From: Nocardioides sp. SLBN-35 | Lineage (GTDB): Bacteria > Actinomycetota > Actinomycetes > Propionibacteriales > Nocardioidaceae | Assembly: GCF_006715725.1 (NCBI RefSeq) | Contig: NZ_VFNU01000001.1 | Coordinates: 5,303,948-5,367,947, forward strand | DNA: 64,000 nt | Direction of reading: 5' to 3' | In this document: positions 49,467 to 57,983 of the stretch, one piece after another | How positions within the stretch are numbered: position 1 is the first letter of the stretch | Layout of the letters: each line of letters opens with the position of its first letter | The notes under the pieces: model-generated | What the model saw: only the letters and a program-made list of their open reading frames with translations | The model's database searches: none | Told to the model about the DNA's origin: nothing | Translations under genes and position numbers: made by a program

Positions 49467-52262
49467 TCACCCTCGCTTCCTGTTGCGGGACCCGTTGCCG
49501 GCGCCCTTCTTGAGTGCGCTGCCAGTCGCCTTGCCGGCCGACGGACCGACGTCCTTGGTGACTGCGGTCAGGTTCGAGATCTGCGCGTTGAGCTTCTGCA
49601 GTTCGGCGGTCTGCGCCGCGGCCTGTGCGGCCCAACCGGCCGCGACCTGGGCGCTGAGACCGGCGTTCGCCTGGACGCGGGCCTGGTAGGCCTGCTGGTA
49701 CTTCGCGAGCTCCTCGGCTGTGGCAGTGGATGCGATGTTCGCGACCGTGGCGGGGTCGGCCTGCGCGAGCAGGGCGCTCATCGCGCCGTTGTCGGTCAGG
49801 CCGAGCGCGCGGAGGCGGGCGATCGCACCGTTCTCGGCGTTCGCCCCCGCGGTGTCGCCGAGGAGCCGGGAGGTCGCGTCGGCGAGCGACCCGCCGGCCG
49901 ACCAGATGTCGGTGTTTCCGAACAGGTCGGAGGTGAACTTCCCGGTGACCTCGGACTGCAGCGACTGGACAGCCGACTCACGGGCGCCGACTTCGTCCTC
50001 GAGTGCCTTCTTCGACGCTTCGATCTGCCGAATCCAGTCCTTGAGGGACAGGCCGAGGTCGAGGTTCCAGCCGAGGACGGAGCCCTTGTTCTTGTTCGGC
50101 TTGCCGGTCTTCCCGGGCTGGCCCCCAGCAGCGAGGCGCTCAGCGTTGGCGGCTTCGAAGAACGCAACGCCGTACTTGTCGACCGCCGAGGCGCGGATGA
50201 CGAATTCGCGGTTCGACAGCCAGGTCGGGATCATGTCGTCGGTCGGGCCGCCGGGGCCCGTGACGAGGCCCCCTGCCGCATGCCCTCGGGCGTCAGCGAC
50301 GTCGGCCATCTTGCCCATTCCCTGAGCGCGGCGGACGACGTCGATGGTCAGGGTCTTGCCACGCAGGGCCTCGATCGCGGCCTTGATCCGGTTGACCTGG
50401 GTCAGGGCGCCGTTGTCGTCAACGGAGACGTCGACCTTTCGGCTGGCCGGGATGCCAAGCAGCTCCTTGGCCAATCGCTTCGCCTGTGCGATCGGTACGC
50501 CCATTGCGGTCGCGGTGTCGATGAAGGCACGGCGTGCTGCGCGCTGCTTCCGCTCGATGACGTCGCTCGCCGCGCCGCTGGCCGCGAGCTCGGCGCGCTG
50601 GTTCTGCCACGCGCCCGCGAGCTGCTCGAGCGCCTGACGGTTCTCCAGCGCGGCGTCACTGTTGCCCTTGATGCCAGCGTTGTTGGTCTTCGCCTGCGCA
50701 GCGGCGGCCTTGAGCGCCTCGCGGTACTGGGTCTCCGCCGAGAACGCCCCGAGGGTGACGCGGGACTGCTCGGCGAGGGCGTCGTTGGCGGTGTTGACGC
50801 TGTCGGCGAGCCCGTCGAACGCCGACCCCATCTGGAACACGCCGGCGGTCATGTCGTCGACGGTTTGCTTGTCGTCGCCTCCGAAGAGCTTCTTGACGAA
50901 CGACGACCCAGCCCACTGGTCCGCGTCCTGCTTCAGGAGCGCCTTGAGGGGACCGACGAAGGGGTCGTTGAATGCGGGACCCGGCTTGTTGGTGCTCTCG
51001 GTGTCCGGGATCAGCGTCGAACCGGCCGCAGCCAGTCCGACGGGCAGGCTGGCGGCCACCAACTTGCCCTTCCCGGCGGCACCCGCACCTGCCGCCCCGG
51101 CTGCAGTGGAGGCGACCGTGAAGCGACCGAGTGCCGAGGTGGCGACGTTGGTGGCGATCGACAGCGCGGACATCGCGGTGACCCCGGCCATGATCGGCGT
51201 GCCGAGCGGAGAGTCCGCGATGAGCGCGATCGCGTTCGCGATGCTCGTCAGCGCCTCCAGTACCGGGCCGCCAAGCGGGGCCGCGGCTTCCGCGATCTGG
51301 AGGATCGCGTTCGTGATCGCGACCACAGCGTCGGCGACCCGGGGCCCGTTCTCCTGGACGTAGGCGATGAACTCGTGGAACCCCTCGGTCTGGTCGAGTC
51401 CGGTCGCCCACTCGTCGAACGAGCGCGAGATGTCGACCAGCCAGTCCCGCACGCCGTCGTTGATCGGGTCGAACGCCATCCACAGCTCGGCGAACCCGTG
51501 GGTGAGCGAGCCCACCGCGCTGGCGAGAGCGGTGATCGCGGCCGGGGCCTCGGCCTCGACGAAGGAGAAGAACTCCGACCAGCGCGGCCCGGCCAAGGAC
51601 TGCGCGCCGGCGCTGATCGCCTCACCCCCGGCGGTCGAGACGGCGAGCATGATCCGCTCCAGTCGGGGCGCGGCGGACTCGAGTGCGTCGAGGGCCGAGG
51701 TCAGGCCGGGGAACCAGCCGCGCGCCGCGGCCTGCTGCAGCTCACCGAGGACCGGCCGGAGCTCCTGGAACCGCGTGACGAACGCGCGCGCCTCCGGGGC
51801 GAGCCTGCGCATGGCCTGCTCGGCCTTCTCGATGTTCGCGGCCGTCGGCTCGAGCCGGGCGGCCTCGACCGCCTTGAGCGCGTCCCCGACACCCTGAGCG
51901 GCGACGAGCAGCGACAGGGCGCCGGCCGTGGCGAACCCGAACTCGGAGGCCAGCCCGGCGATGCCGGCGACACCCACGGCGCCGATCGGTGCGATGGCCG
52001 GGCCGAGGGTCGCGAAGACCTTGGCGAGGATCGCGACGCGACCGGAGAGCCGGTCGATGTCGGCGCCCGTGCGCCGCGAGGTCTTCCCGAGCCCGTCGAC
52101 GTCCTTCTCGGTCTGCGACGTCGACCGCGACGACCGGACTGCCGACCCAGACAGTGAGTGCAGCGACTCGTCGAGGACCTTGGTCGCGGCCGCGGCTTGA
52201 AGCACTTCCCGGGTGAAGTGGTCCTCGAGCTCAAGCCGGACGGCTTCGCGACGCACAGCCAC
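49467..52262 (-). CDS. Tape measure protein
   Basis: 931 residues, GTG start. A helical, Ala-rich protein with LHSLSGSAVRSSRSTSQTEK near the start, hydrophobic segments (IAPIGAVGVAGIAGLASEFGF, FATAGALSLLVAAQGVGDAL) and long helical stretches, followed by a basic Gly/Lys C-terminus (KKGAGNGSRNRKRG). Length and place right after the tail chaperones identify it. By the usual 0.15 nm per residue it would set a tail of roughly 140 nm. It also may help DNA cross the membrane. Confidence 0.88.
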   Translation of the reverse strand: MAVRREAVRLELEDHFTREVLQAAAATKVLDESLHSLSGSAVRSSRSTSQTEKDVDGLGKTSRRTGADIDRLSGRVAILAKVFATLGPAIAPIGAVGVAGIAGLASEFGFATAGALSLLVAAQGVGDALKAVEAARLEPTAANIEKAEQAMRRLAPEARAFVTRFQELRPVLGELQQAAARGWFPGLTSALDALESAAPRLERIMLAVSTAGGEAISAGAQSLAGPRWSEFFSFVEAEAPAAITALASAVGSLTHGFAELWMAFDPINDGVRDWLVDISRSFDEWATGLDQTEGFHEFIAYVQENGPRVADAVVAITNAILQIAEAAAPLGGPVLEALTSIANAIALIADSPLGTPIMAGVTAMSALSIATNVATSALGRFTVASTAAGAAGAGAAGKGKLVAASLPVGLAAAGSTLIPDTESTNKPGPAFNDPFVGPLKALLKQDADQWAGSSFVKKLFGGDDKQTVDDMTAGVFQMGSAFDGLADSVNTANDALAEQSRVTLGAFSAETQYREALKAAAAQAKTNNAGIKGNSDAALENRQALEQLAGAWQNQRAELAASGAASDVIERKQRAARRAFIDTATAMGVPIAQAKRLAKELLGIPASRKVDVSVDDNGALTQVNRIKAAIEALRGKTLTIDVVRRAQGMGKMADVADARGHAAGGLVTGPGGPTDDMIPTWLSNREFVIRASAVDKYGVAFFEAANAERLAAGGQPGKTGKPNKNKGSVLGWNLDLGLSLKDWIRQIEASKKALEDEVGARESAVQSLQSEVTGKFTSDLFGNTDIWSAGGSLADATSRLLGDTAGANAENGAIARLRALGLTDNGAMSALLAQADPATVANIASTATAEELAKYQQAYQARVQANAGLSAQVAAGWAAQAAAQTAELQKLNAQISNLTAVTKDVGPSAGKATGSALKKGAGNGSRNRKRG

Positions 52263-52321
52263 GCGGCACCTCCTCGGGGTTCAGGCAGTGGATGGGAGGT
52301 GGTGCGGCGATGCGCGCGGCC

Positions 52322-52789
52322 CTACTCCTCGGAGGTCTCCTCCGGATCAGGTGGAATCGGTGACGCGTCACGCTCGGTGGTGAAGGGATCCCACGGGGTG
52401 AGGTCGTGGTCGGCGACGCAGATGGTCACTCCGTGGGAGAAGTGGAAGCGGTGCTGGCCGGCGCGCTTCTTCGACCAGCTGGTGAAGGTGCCGTCGTGGA
52501 ACGGCGCGGTCTCATGAAGGCCCGCGTACGCGTCCTGCGCCGCGTTGCGTTCCATGGTGGCGTAGCAGATCCGCCGGTACGACGCCCAGAGCCGCTCGGG
52601 GTCGGAGCATTCGGAGATCGGGTTCCCGCAGTCCGGGCAGACCTGCTGGGCGTGCCACTTCTTGATCCACAGGTCGCGCTCGAGCGGGGCGAGGCGGTCG
52701 AACTCGGCGAGGGTGATGCCGAGCCACAGCGCGACGGTCAGGTCGCGGTCGACCTCGGGGTGCCGGTCGAGAAGCGAAGCGCTTTTGGG
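52322..52789 (-). CDS. Tail assembly chaperone, frameshift extension (GT)
   Basis: This frame continues the upstream chaperone after a -1 shift at 52783-52789: ...DPK then SASLLDRHPEVDRDLTVALWLGITLAEF. The whole fusion would have about 333 residues. The extension holds a Cys motif (CPDCGNPISECSDPER) and an acidic Pro-rich end (PIPPDPEETSEE). There is no own ribosome site at the head of the frame. In lambda and most long-tailed phages the longer product coats the tape measure protein before tail tube growth. Confidence 0.85.
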   Translation of the reverse strand, partial: PKSASLLDRHPEVDRDLTVALWLGITLAEFDRLAPLERDLWIKKWHAQQVCPDCGNPISECSDPERLWASYRRICYATMERNAAQDAYAGLHETAPFHDGTFTSWSKKRAGQHRFHFSHGVTICVADHDLTPWDPFTTERDASPIPPDPEETSEE

Positions 52790-53322
52790 TCCGAGATGCC
52801 GCCCTTGTTGAGCGCCCACGCGGTGGCCCACAGGGTCTCGAACTGGCCCTCGGAGAGGCGGCGCAGACGGCGGCCGAGGCCGCCCAGGTCGATGTCGCCG
52901 GCCTTCTGGATGGTGCGGTGCTCGCCGTCCTCGGGGTCGACCCAGAGCAGCAGCGCCTTCGGGAAGGTGTCGGTGTTCACGAACCAGTCGTCGTCGCGGG
53001 GGTCGACGACGGTCTCGGCCTGGTCGCCCTCGCCGATCTGGATCTCGCGAGCGGGGTGGGCGGCGAGCAGCTCGCGCCACTGTTCGAAGCCGATGGACTC
53101 GACGATCCACTCCTCGGCGCGCTCGGCCGCCTGGTCGATGCCCTCGTCGAAGGCGGCGTGGGCCTCCTCGACCTCGGTCGCGGTGGTGTCCTCGTCGCCG
53201 AACCGGCGGGGCGCACGGGTCGCGGACTCGTGGTTCCGCTCGGCGATGCCGACCCGTTGGCGCAGCTCGGCGAGCTTCTCGAAGTCGCCGTCGGCGTAGA
53301 TGAGCACGGTCTTGCGGGGCAT
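52738..53322 (-). CDS. Tail assembly chaperone (G)
   Basis: 194 residues from ATG 53322: MPRKTVLIYADGDFEKLAEL, an acidic helical protein with WFVNTDTFPKALLLWVD and a conserved-looking end LSEGQFETLWATAWALNKGG. It lies between the major tail protein and tape measure genes, the fixed place of tail chaperones. Near its 3' end is the slippery heptamer that gives the GT fusion. In the zero frame 16 residues follow the slip codons before the stop. Confidence 0.87.
   Translation of the reverse strand: MPRKTVLIYADGDFEKLAELRQRVGIAERNHESATRAPRRFGDEDTTATEVEEAHAAFDEGIDQAAERAEEWIVESIGFEQWRELLAAHPAREIQIGEGDQAETVVDPRDDDWFVNTDTFPKALLLWVDPEDGEHRTIQKAGDIDLGGLGRRLRRLSEGQFETLWATAWALNKGGISDPKALRFSTGTPRSTAT
52783..52789 (-). 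promoter_or_regulatory. Programmed -1 frameshift site CCCAAAA
   Basis: On the minus strand the zero frame reads GAC-CCA-AAA-GCG; the heptamer C-CCA-AAA allows both tRNAs to slip back one base, after which AGC-GCT-TCG-CTT opens the frame of the 52322 extension. Heptamer form, position near the 3' end of the chaperone gene and the long overlapping frame all agree with the conserved frameshift of tailed phages. Confidence 0.85.
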
Positions 53323-53405
53323 GGTGTTCCTCTCGACAGTCTCGACAGGTGGGGTGGAACGCGGGCCGGGCGGCTGTCGAGACCCACCCGGCCCGCGCGA
53401 CTGCG

Positions 53406-53957
53406 TCAGGCCAGGACGACGACCTTGAACTTCGGCTCGCCGGTGATCGCCCACCGGCAGGTCGCGGAGCCCTCGGCCGTGGCGCCTTCGCCGGCAGCCC
53501 CGGGCAGGGACGGGCCGATCTCGGCCGGGTAGACCCCGGCGAGGAACTGGCCAGCGGCGATCGCGGTCGCCTTCTGGATGTTCATCCGGTCGGCGAGGTA
53601 CCCGGTGACGGTGCCGGAGGAGTTGAGCCACTTTTCCCAGAGCTTGACCGGGTCGGAGGCTGCGGCACCCTGCGGGTCGAAGGCGTAGGTGATGTCGCCG
53701 CCCTGGTAGGAGGTCTCGCCGATGCCCTGGTAGACCTTGGTGTCTCCGAAGCGGCGCTTCATCGAGACGAGCTCGGTCTCCTGCGTCGGGTTCGGTGCGC
53801 CGTCGTCGAAGGCGATGTTGGTGATGTCCAGCGAGGACGCACCGGTGGCCTCCGCGACGGTCGGCTGCAGCGTGGCCGTCATCGCGATGGTCGGGATGAA
53901 GATCCAGTTGCGGCGGCCGTACAGCTTGGCCGGCGCGGTACGAAGCGGCTCAGGCAT
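53406..53957 (-). CDS. Major tail protein
   Basis: 183 residues: KLYGRRNWIFIPTIAMTATLQPTVAEAT, then LDITNIAFDDGAP, TKVYQGIGETSYQGGDITYAFDP and the C-terminal RWAITGEPKFKVVVLA. The beta-rich pattern, size and place directly before the chaperone genes fit the tail tube subunit of siphoviruses. Its ATG overlaps the preceding gene by eight bases. Confidence 0.8.
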   Translation of the reverse strand: MPEPLRTAPAKLYGRRNWIFIPTIAMTATLQPTVAEATGASSLDITNIAFDDGAPNPTQETELVSMKRRFGDTKVYQGIGETSYQGGDITYAFDPQGAAASDPVKLWEKWLNSSGTVTGYLADRMNIQKATAIAAGQFLAGVYPAEIGPSLPGAAGEGATAEGSATCRWAITGEPKFKVVVLA

Positions 53958-54366
53958 CGAGCGTCTCCTTGTTCTCGGCCTGCTGGCCGCTCGGGTTGGT
54001 CTCGACAGCGGGCTTGTGGACCGGCGGCAGCGGCTCGCCGGTGGCCGGGTTCGAGGCGGCCTCGTCGAGGACCTCGTAGTTGCCGTGCGGGAGTGCCTCG
54101 GCGTGGATGGACAGCTGGTGGCCGGTGTCCAGGTCGAGGACCCGGTACCGGCCGAAGGCGTCCGGCACCGGCGGCACGGCCAGGTCGGCGACCGGCTCGG
54201 CGGGCACGATGCCGCCGATGGCGCGGTTGGCCGCGGGATCGGTGCCGAGCGACAGGTCCTTCAGGATGGCCGCGGCGCCGCTCTCGGCCTCGGCCTCGGC
54301 CGGCACCGTGGCCTCGGGCTGCTCGACGGTCTCGGTGAGACCGGAGTTCTGGGTACTTCGGGGCAT
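53950..54366 (-). CDS. Hypothetical head-tail region protein
   Basis: 138 residues. An acidic N-terminal third (ETVEQPEATVPAEAEAESGA), a middle (PDAFGRYRVLDLDTGHQLSIHAEALPHGNYEVLDEAASN) that looks like a small beta domain, and an acidic tail. No family recognised. It overlaps the major tail gene. Confidence 0.6.
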   Translation of the reverse strand: MPRSTQNSGLTETVEQPEATVPAEAEAESGAAAILKDLSLGTDPAANRAIGGIVPAEPVADLAVPPVPDAFGRYRVLDLDTGHQLSIHAEALPHGNYEVLDEAASNPATGEPLPPVHKPAVETNPSGQQAENKETLDA

Positions 54367-54411
54367 GACGGGATCTCCCTTGCGGGCTCGGTGATGCGGG
54401 GATGGGACGGG

Positions 54412-54834
54412 TCAGGCGAAGACCCAGTGGTCGGCGGCGACCCAGCCGGTGTCGTCCGGCTGGACCGGCTCGCCGAGAACGAAGCGGAACGGACCGACGG
54501 TGTCGCCGTCGGGCAGGTCGTAGGCGCGGCCTTCGAGCGCGATCCCGGTCCGGCGCCGCAACTCGCGGACGCTCGTGGACGAGCCGGCGTGGTACCGGGT
54601 GGTCAGCTCGCGGTCGGGGATCGAGACGTCGCCGGACGCGCGGCGCGATGGTTCGGCGTCCACGCGCGCGAACTCGATCTCGACGTGCTGGTCGGGTGGC
54701 GTGCTGGACGGGGCGTTGCCACCCACCGTCCCGGGGACCTCGTCGACGTCGTAGGCCGTCGCCTTGTCGTCGAGCTCGGTCTGGATCGCGGCCTTGATCG
54801 CGGTCGCGATCGGCTCCTCGTCGAGGTGGTTCAT
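54412..54834 (-). CDS. Tail terminator/completion-like protein
   Basis: 140 residues from ATG 54834. IATAIKAAIQTELDDKATAYDVDE and HVEIEFARVDAEPSRRASG suggest an alpha/beta fold; the end GPFRFVLGEPVQPDDTGWVAADHWVFA is distinctive. It stands where the tail terminator usually lies, between the gp10-like gene and the major tail gene. The assignment is by position. Confidence 0.5.
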   Translation of the reverse strand: MNHLDEEPIATAIKAAIQTELDDKATAYDVDEVPGTVGGNAPSSTPPDQHVEIEFARVDAEPSRRASGDVSIPDRELTTRYHAGSSTSVRELRRRTGIALEGRAYDLPDGDTVGPFRFVLGEPVQPDDTGWVAADHWVFA

Positions 54835-54836
54835 CG

Positions 54837-55241
54837 TCAGCCGCGTCCCGGCCAGAACCAGTCGTCCATCGCACGACGGACGTCCTGCGCGACGACTCCG
54901 ATCGCCGGCGTGCGCGAGGCTTCGAGGTCGCCATGGGCGGGCTGGTTGCGGGAGCCCTCCTCGAACGACATGCCGCCCTGTCGGCGGCCCGGGAGCGGGC
55001 CGTAGTCGGCAGACCAGCCTGCGCCGCCGAACAGCGACTGGGCAGGCCGGTCCCACGTGAAGGATCGTGGGTAGTGCTTGCCGTGGCGGCCCGACTTTCC
55101 GCGGGCGTGCTCCTTGGCGATGAGGTTGCCCGTCATCGCGCCGTGGCGGACGGCGTCGCGAGCGTCGCGGGAGGCGAGGACCGGGATGCGGTTGAGGTCG
55201 CGCACGAGCTCGTCGATGCTGTGGATGACTCGGATCCTCAT
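54837..55241 (-). CDS. HK97 gp10-like head-tail protein
   Basis: 134 residues; ATG 55241 overlaps the preceding stop. IRVIHSIDELVRDLNRIPVLASRDARDAVRHGAMTGNLIAKEHAR and the following HYPRSFTWDR are like the gp10/tail-component family that joins head and tail. C-terminal segment AIGVVAQDVRRAMDDWFW is also usual. Confidence 0.6.
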   Translation of the reverse strand: MRIRVIHSIDELVRDLNRIPVLASRDARDAVRHGAMTGNLIAKEHARGKSGRHGKHYPRSFTWDRPAQSLFGGAGWSADYGPLPGRRQGGMSFEEGSRNQPAHGDLEASRTPAIGVVAQDVRRAMDDWFWPGRG

Positions 55242-55651
55242 GCCCACTCCTTCGGTCGAGCCTCGCCAACGACGGGCAGGCGGCGGGCAGTGGCCTGGTC
55301 CTGCCAGGTCGCTTCGACGATGCGCAGGACGACACCGGTGTTCTCACCGGCCGTGATCTCGATGAGGTCTCCGTCGGCCAGGTCGTCGGTGGCCTCGGGA
55401 ACGTGGGCCTCGCGGACGGGGGACTGGATCTCGGCGCCGGCGAGATCGCGGACGCGCGACGACGCTGTGCCGCCACGGGATCCGGCGAGTCGGACGGGCA
55501 GGTCAGTGTGGATGGTCGCCCAGGTCGGCATCTTGAAGCCGTCGACGACCTCGAAGGCGCCGGTCTTGCGGCGGACGATGCACCGCGATGTCATACGGGC
55601 CTCCGCCATGGCTCGCCCGCGGGCGAGTACTGCGGCCGGGTCGCGCAGCAT
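55238..55651 (-). CDS. Head-tail connector/stopper protein (DUF6093-like)
   Basis: 137 residues from ATG 55651, overlapping the upstream stop. AMAEARMTSRCIVRRKTGAFE, then LPVRLAGSRGG and GDLIEITAGENTGVVLRIVEATWQDQATARRLPV has the form of phage stopper proteins (beta barrel; DUF6093 in actinophages). Position between the adaptor and gp10-like genes supports it. Confidence 0.6.
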   Translation of the reverse strand: MLRDPAAVLARGRAMAEARMTSRCIVRRKTGAFEVVDGFKMPTWATIHTDLPVRLAGSRGGTASSRVRDLAGAEIQSPVREAHVPEATDDLADGDLIEITAGENTGVVLRIVEATWQDQATARRLPVVGEARPKEWA

Positions 55652-56031
55652 CACAGGTACTTCATCGAGCCGCTGAACCCAGCAGGCAGGACGTACGCCG
55701 GCTGCAGCCGCCGGAGCTCGGCGGCGGTGAAGTAGACGTCCTGGGTGGGATCCGAGCGCTTCACCGACTCCTGGTAGTCGTCGATGCCGCCGGACTCGGA
55801 CTCGTAGCCCTCGGGGTTGCGGAGCACCCGGAGCGCTGCCGCGCATATGACGTCGACGACGAGCTTTGGGTCGAGCTCTGTGGACTCGATCCGGGCGACG
55901 AGGCCCGGCAGCTCCGGCTCAGCCTGCAGCGCGCGCCATGCCTCGTCGAGGCGGGTCTGCTGCACCTCCGTCGAGGCGGGGCCGGTGTAGCCACGCTTCA
56001 CGAGGTCGGCCGGAGCTGCCGGGTTATCCAT
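55651..56031 (-). CDS. Head-tail adaptor (gp15/gp19-like)
   Basis: 126 residues: ASTEVQQTRLDEAWRALQAEPELPGLVARIES followed by LVVDVICAAALRVLRNPEGYESES and KRSDPTQDVYFTAAELRRLQP. Helical N-terminal domain and the segment VLRNPEGYESES are typical of the Phage_Gp19/Gp15/Gp42 connector family. It is followed by the stopper gene with ATGA overlap. Confidence 0.7.
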   Translation of the reverse strand: MDNPAAPADLVKRGYTGPASTEVQQTRLDEAWRALQAEPELPGLVARIESTELDPKLVVDVICAAALRVLRNPEGYESESGGIDDYQESVKRSDPTQDVYFTAAELRRLQPAYVLPAGFSGSMKYL

Positions 56032-56036
56032 CGGGA

Positions 56037-56522
56037 TCAGCCCTGCGGCGCCGTGGCGTCGTCGGCGGTCAGGGCGGCCGCGAGGGTCTCCTGGCTGCCG
56101 CGCTTGGAGATCCGGGCGCCGTCGTCGCGACCCTCGTTGCGCTTGTCGATCTCGGCCTTCAGGGCCTCGACGTCGAGCGTGGAGTAGTCGACGGTCGTCG
56201 CCACCGGTGCCGGCGCGGTGTCCGGGTCACCGTTCGCGTCACCCGTATCGGCCGGAGTGGCCTGGGCCGTGAGCGCGGCGATCTCCTCGTCGCGGGCCGC
56301 GAGGGCCGCCTCCAGCTCGTCGACGCGCTCCTGCGCCGCGGCGAGGGCGGCCTGGAAGCCGGCCACGTCGACGTCGACGTCGACCGACACCGCCTTGTCC
56401 GCCGGCTCGTCCTCGCCCCACAGACGCGGGTTGCGGATCTTCGCGAGCAGCTCCTCGGTCGCCTCCGTGCCGGCGGGGTACACGACCCCGCCGACAAGGA
56501 CGGACCGGTTCAGGGCGGTCAC
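56037..56522 (-). CDS. Head-region protein with C-terminal HeH/SAP-like motif
   Basis: 161 residues, GTG start. ALNRSVLVGGVVYPAGTEATEELLAKIRNPRLWG at the start, a coiled coil in the middle (AAQERVDELEAALAARDEEIAAL) and YSTLDVEALKAEIDKRNEGRD at the end, like the small helix-extension-helix domains found in many phage head proteins. Its start overlaps the capsid stop. Confidence 0.6.
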   Translation of the reverse strand: MTALNRSVLVGGVVYPAGTEATEELLAKIRNPRLWGEDEPADKAVSVDVDVDVAGFQAALAAAQERVDELEAALAARDEEIAALTAQATPADTGDANGDPDTAPAPVATTVDYSTLDVEALKAEIDKRNEGRDDGARISKRGSQETLAAALTADDATAPQG

Positions 56523-57553
56523 GGCGCGACCAGCCCGGAGAGGATGACGATGTCGCGGTCCTGGAGGACCGGCAGACCGACGGCCGCGGCCTTCACCGCG
56601 CGCTCCACCGGGTCCTCGTTGCCGAGGGTCACGATGGTCATGCCCGGCACCTCGGCGGCGCGGAGCGCCGTCTGGCCGTTGGGCTGCTGCCGCGAGGACT
56701 GCTGCACGGCCTCCTGGGTGATGCCCATCTCGGTCCGCCCGACGGGGTCGTCGGCCCCCGGCAGGAAGGTGATGGTGCCCTCCGGGAAGACCCGCGTACG
56801 GGCGCCGGTGGCGTCCTCCAGCTTGCGGTCGTAGGCGACCGGAACCGGCAGACGCCGGTTGGTCAGGTACGCCGAGAGCTGGTCGGTGCCGACGGGCTGC
56901 TGCGGGTACAGGACCTGCAGCGCCGAGGTGAGGATCGTGATCAGACCCTCGCTGGTCAGGGCGACGCCGGCACGGTCGCCGGCGACGTCCATGTAGGCCT
57001 CGTGGGCGGCCGCGTAGTCGGCGAACACCGCGGCGGGATCGGTGATGTCCCAGGGCGCCGCTGCGGTGATCTTCTGCTCGGCCGGGATGCCGAAGTCGAC
57101 CGAGTGGACGTCGCCGTCCTCGGCGATCAGGGACACGATCCCGGTGGAGAGCACCTGGCCGCGCATCACCTCGAGGGTGTTGTCGACGGTCAGGGCGACG
57201 GCGGCAGCGGCCGAGGTGAGAGCCGGCTGCCAGTCGACCTGCAGGCCGGCGAGCTGCTGGGCGAGGACGAGCTCGTTGTTGAGGTCGACCTCGTTGAGGT
57301 TCACGATCGGGGTGATCGCGGGCAGCTCGCCGCGGACGTCGACGACACCGGGCCGCCGGATCGGCACGGCCGGGGCGCCGAAGGCGCGGACCGCGACGGT
57401 CTGGTCGAGGCGCTTGCGGCGACCGAGCCGGTAGGTGATGGCCGGGACGTTGGCGTACGGCAGGAACCGGGCCAGGGAGTTGCGGGCGTCCCGGAGCTCG
57501 CGCGCGGCCAGGATGGTCGGGCGCAGGTCGGGGACGAGATCGATGATCTGCAT
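56519..57553 (-). CDS. Major capsid protein (family E-like)
   Basis: 344 residues from ATG 57553. VPAITYRLGRRKRLDQTVAVRAFGAPAVPIRRPG, PAITPIVNLNEVDLNNELVLAQQL, then ALTVDNTLEVMRGQVLSTG and the late RTRVFPEGTITFLPGADDPVGRTEMGITQEA fit the major capsid protein E family (HK97 fold). Place after scaffold and decoration genes agrees. The protein would form the icosahedral head. Confidence 0.85.
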   Translation of the reverse strand: MQIIDLVPDLRPTILAARELRDARNSLARFLPYANVPAITYRLGRRKRLDQTVAVRAFGAPAVPIRRPGVVDVRGELPAITPIVNLNEVDLNNELVLAQQLAGLQVDWQPALTSAAAAVALTVDNTLEVMRGQVLSTGIVSLIAEDGDVHSVDFGIPAEQKITAAAPWDITDPAAVFADYAAAHEAYMDVAGDRAGVALTSEGLITILTSALQVLYPQQPVGTDQLSAYLTNRRLPVPVAYDRKLEDATGARTRVFPEGTITFLPGADDPVGRTEMGITQEAVQQSSRQQPNGQTALRAAEVPGMTIVTLGNEDPVERAVKAAAVGLPVLQDRDIVILSGLVAP

Positions 57554-57573
57554 GTTCGGGGGTCCTCTCGGGG

Positions 57574-57909
57574 TCAGGCCGGCACGACGCCGTTGATGAA
57601 GACGACGCCCTTGAGCGAGGTCTCCTCGGCTGCGGACAGGGCGGCCGGCAGGTACCGGCGGTCGCAGGTGGTCTCGTGGATGACCGAGACGAGGTGGGTC
57701 TCGCCGGCCTTGATCACGAGGTTGTGCTTGAGCAGGCCCTCGCCGGCCACGAGGGAGCCGGACTTGACGAGCCCGTCGGCCCCGATGTTCGCGGGCTTGA
57801 ACGAGGCGGTGGTGACGCTGACGCCGTGGGCGCGGGAGCGGATGCCGTCCCGGTTCCACCGGTCGTCGCCGGTGTCGTAGTCGGTGCGCTTGGGCGCGAA
57901 GTTGGACAC
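57574..57909 (-). CDS. Head decoration protein
   Basis: 111 residues: a disordered start, then TTASFKPANIGADGLVKSGSLVAGEGLLKH and AALSAAEETSLKGVVFINGVVP. Small, Gly-rich beta protein directly before the capsid gene, like lambda gpD-type decoration proteins (HDPD). Assignment by size, composition and position. Confidence 0.65.
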   Translation of the reverse strand: MSNFAPKRTDYDTGDDRWNRDGIRSRAHGVSVTTASFKPANIGADGLVKSGSLVAGEGLLKHNLVIKAGETHLVSVIHETTCDRRYLPAALSAAEETSLKGVVFINGVVPA

Positions 57910-57983
57910 GGGAATCTCCTTCGGTTGGTGTCCCTGGTGGGATGTCCGGTGGTCGTGGCTTCGCGCCTACGCCGTCCCGGGGG

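Noticed and set aside
48474..52157. A 1227-codon plus-strand frame opposite the tape measure gene
   Set aside because: Shadow frame; the minus-strand late operon is continuous here.
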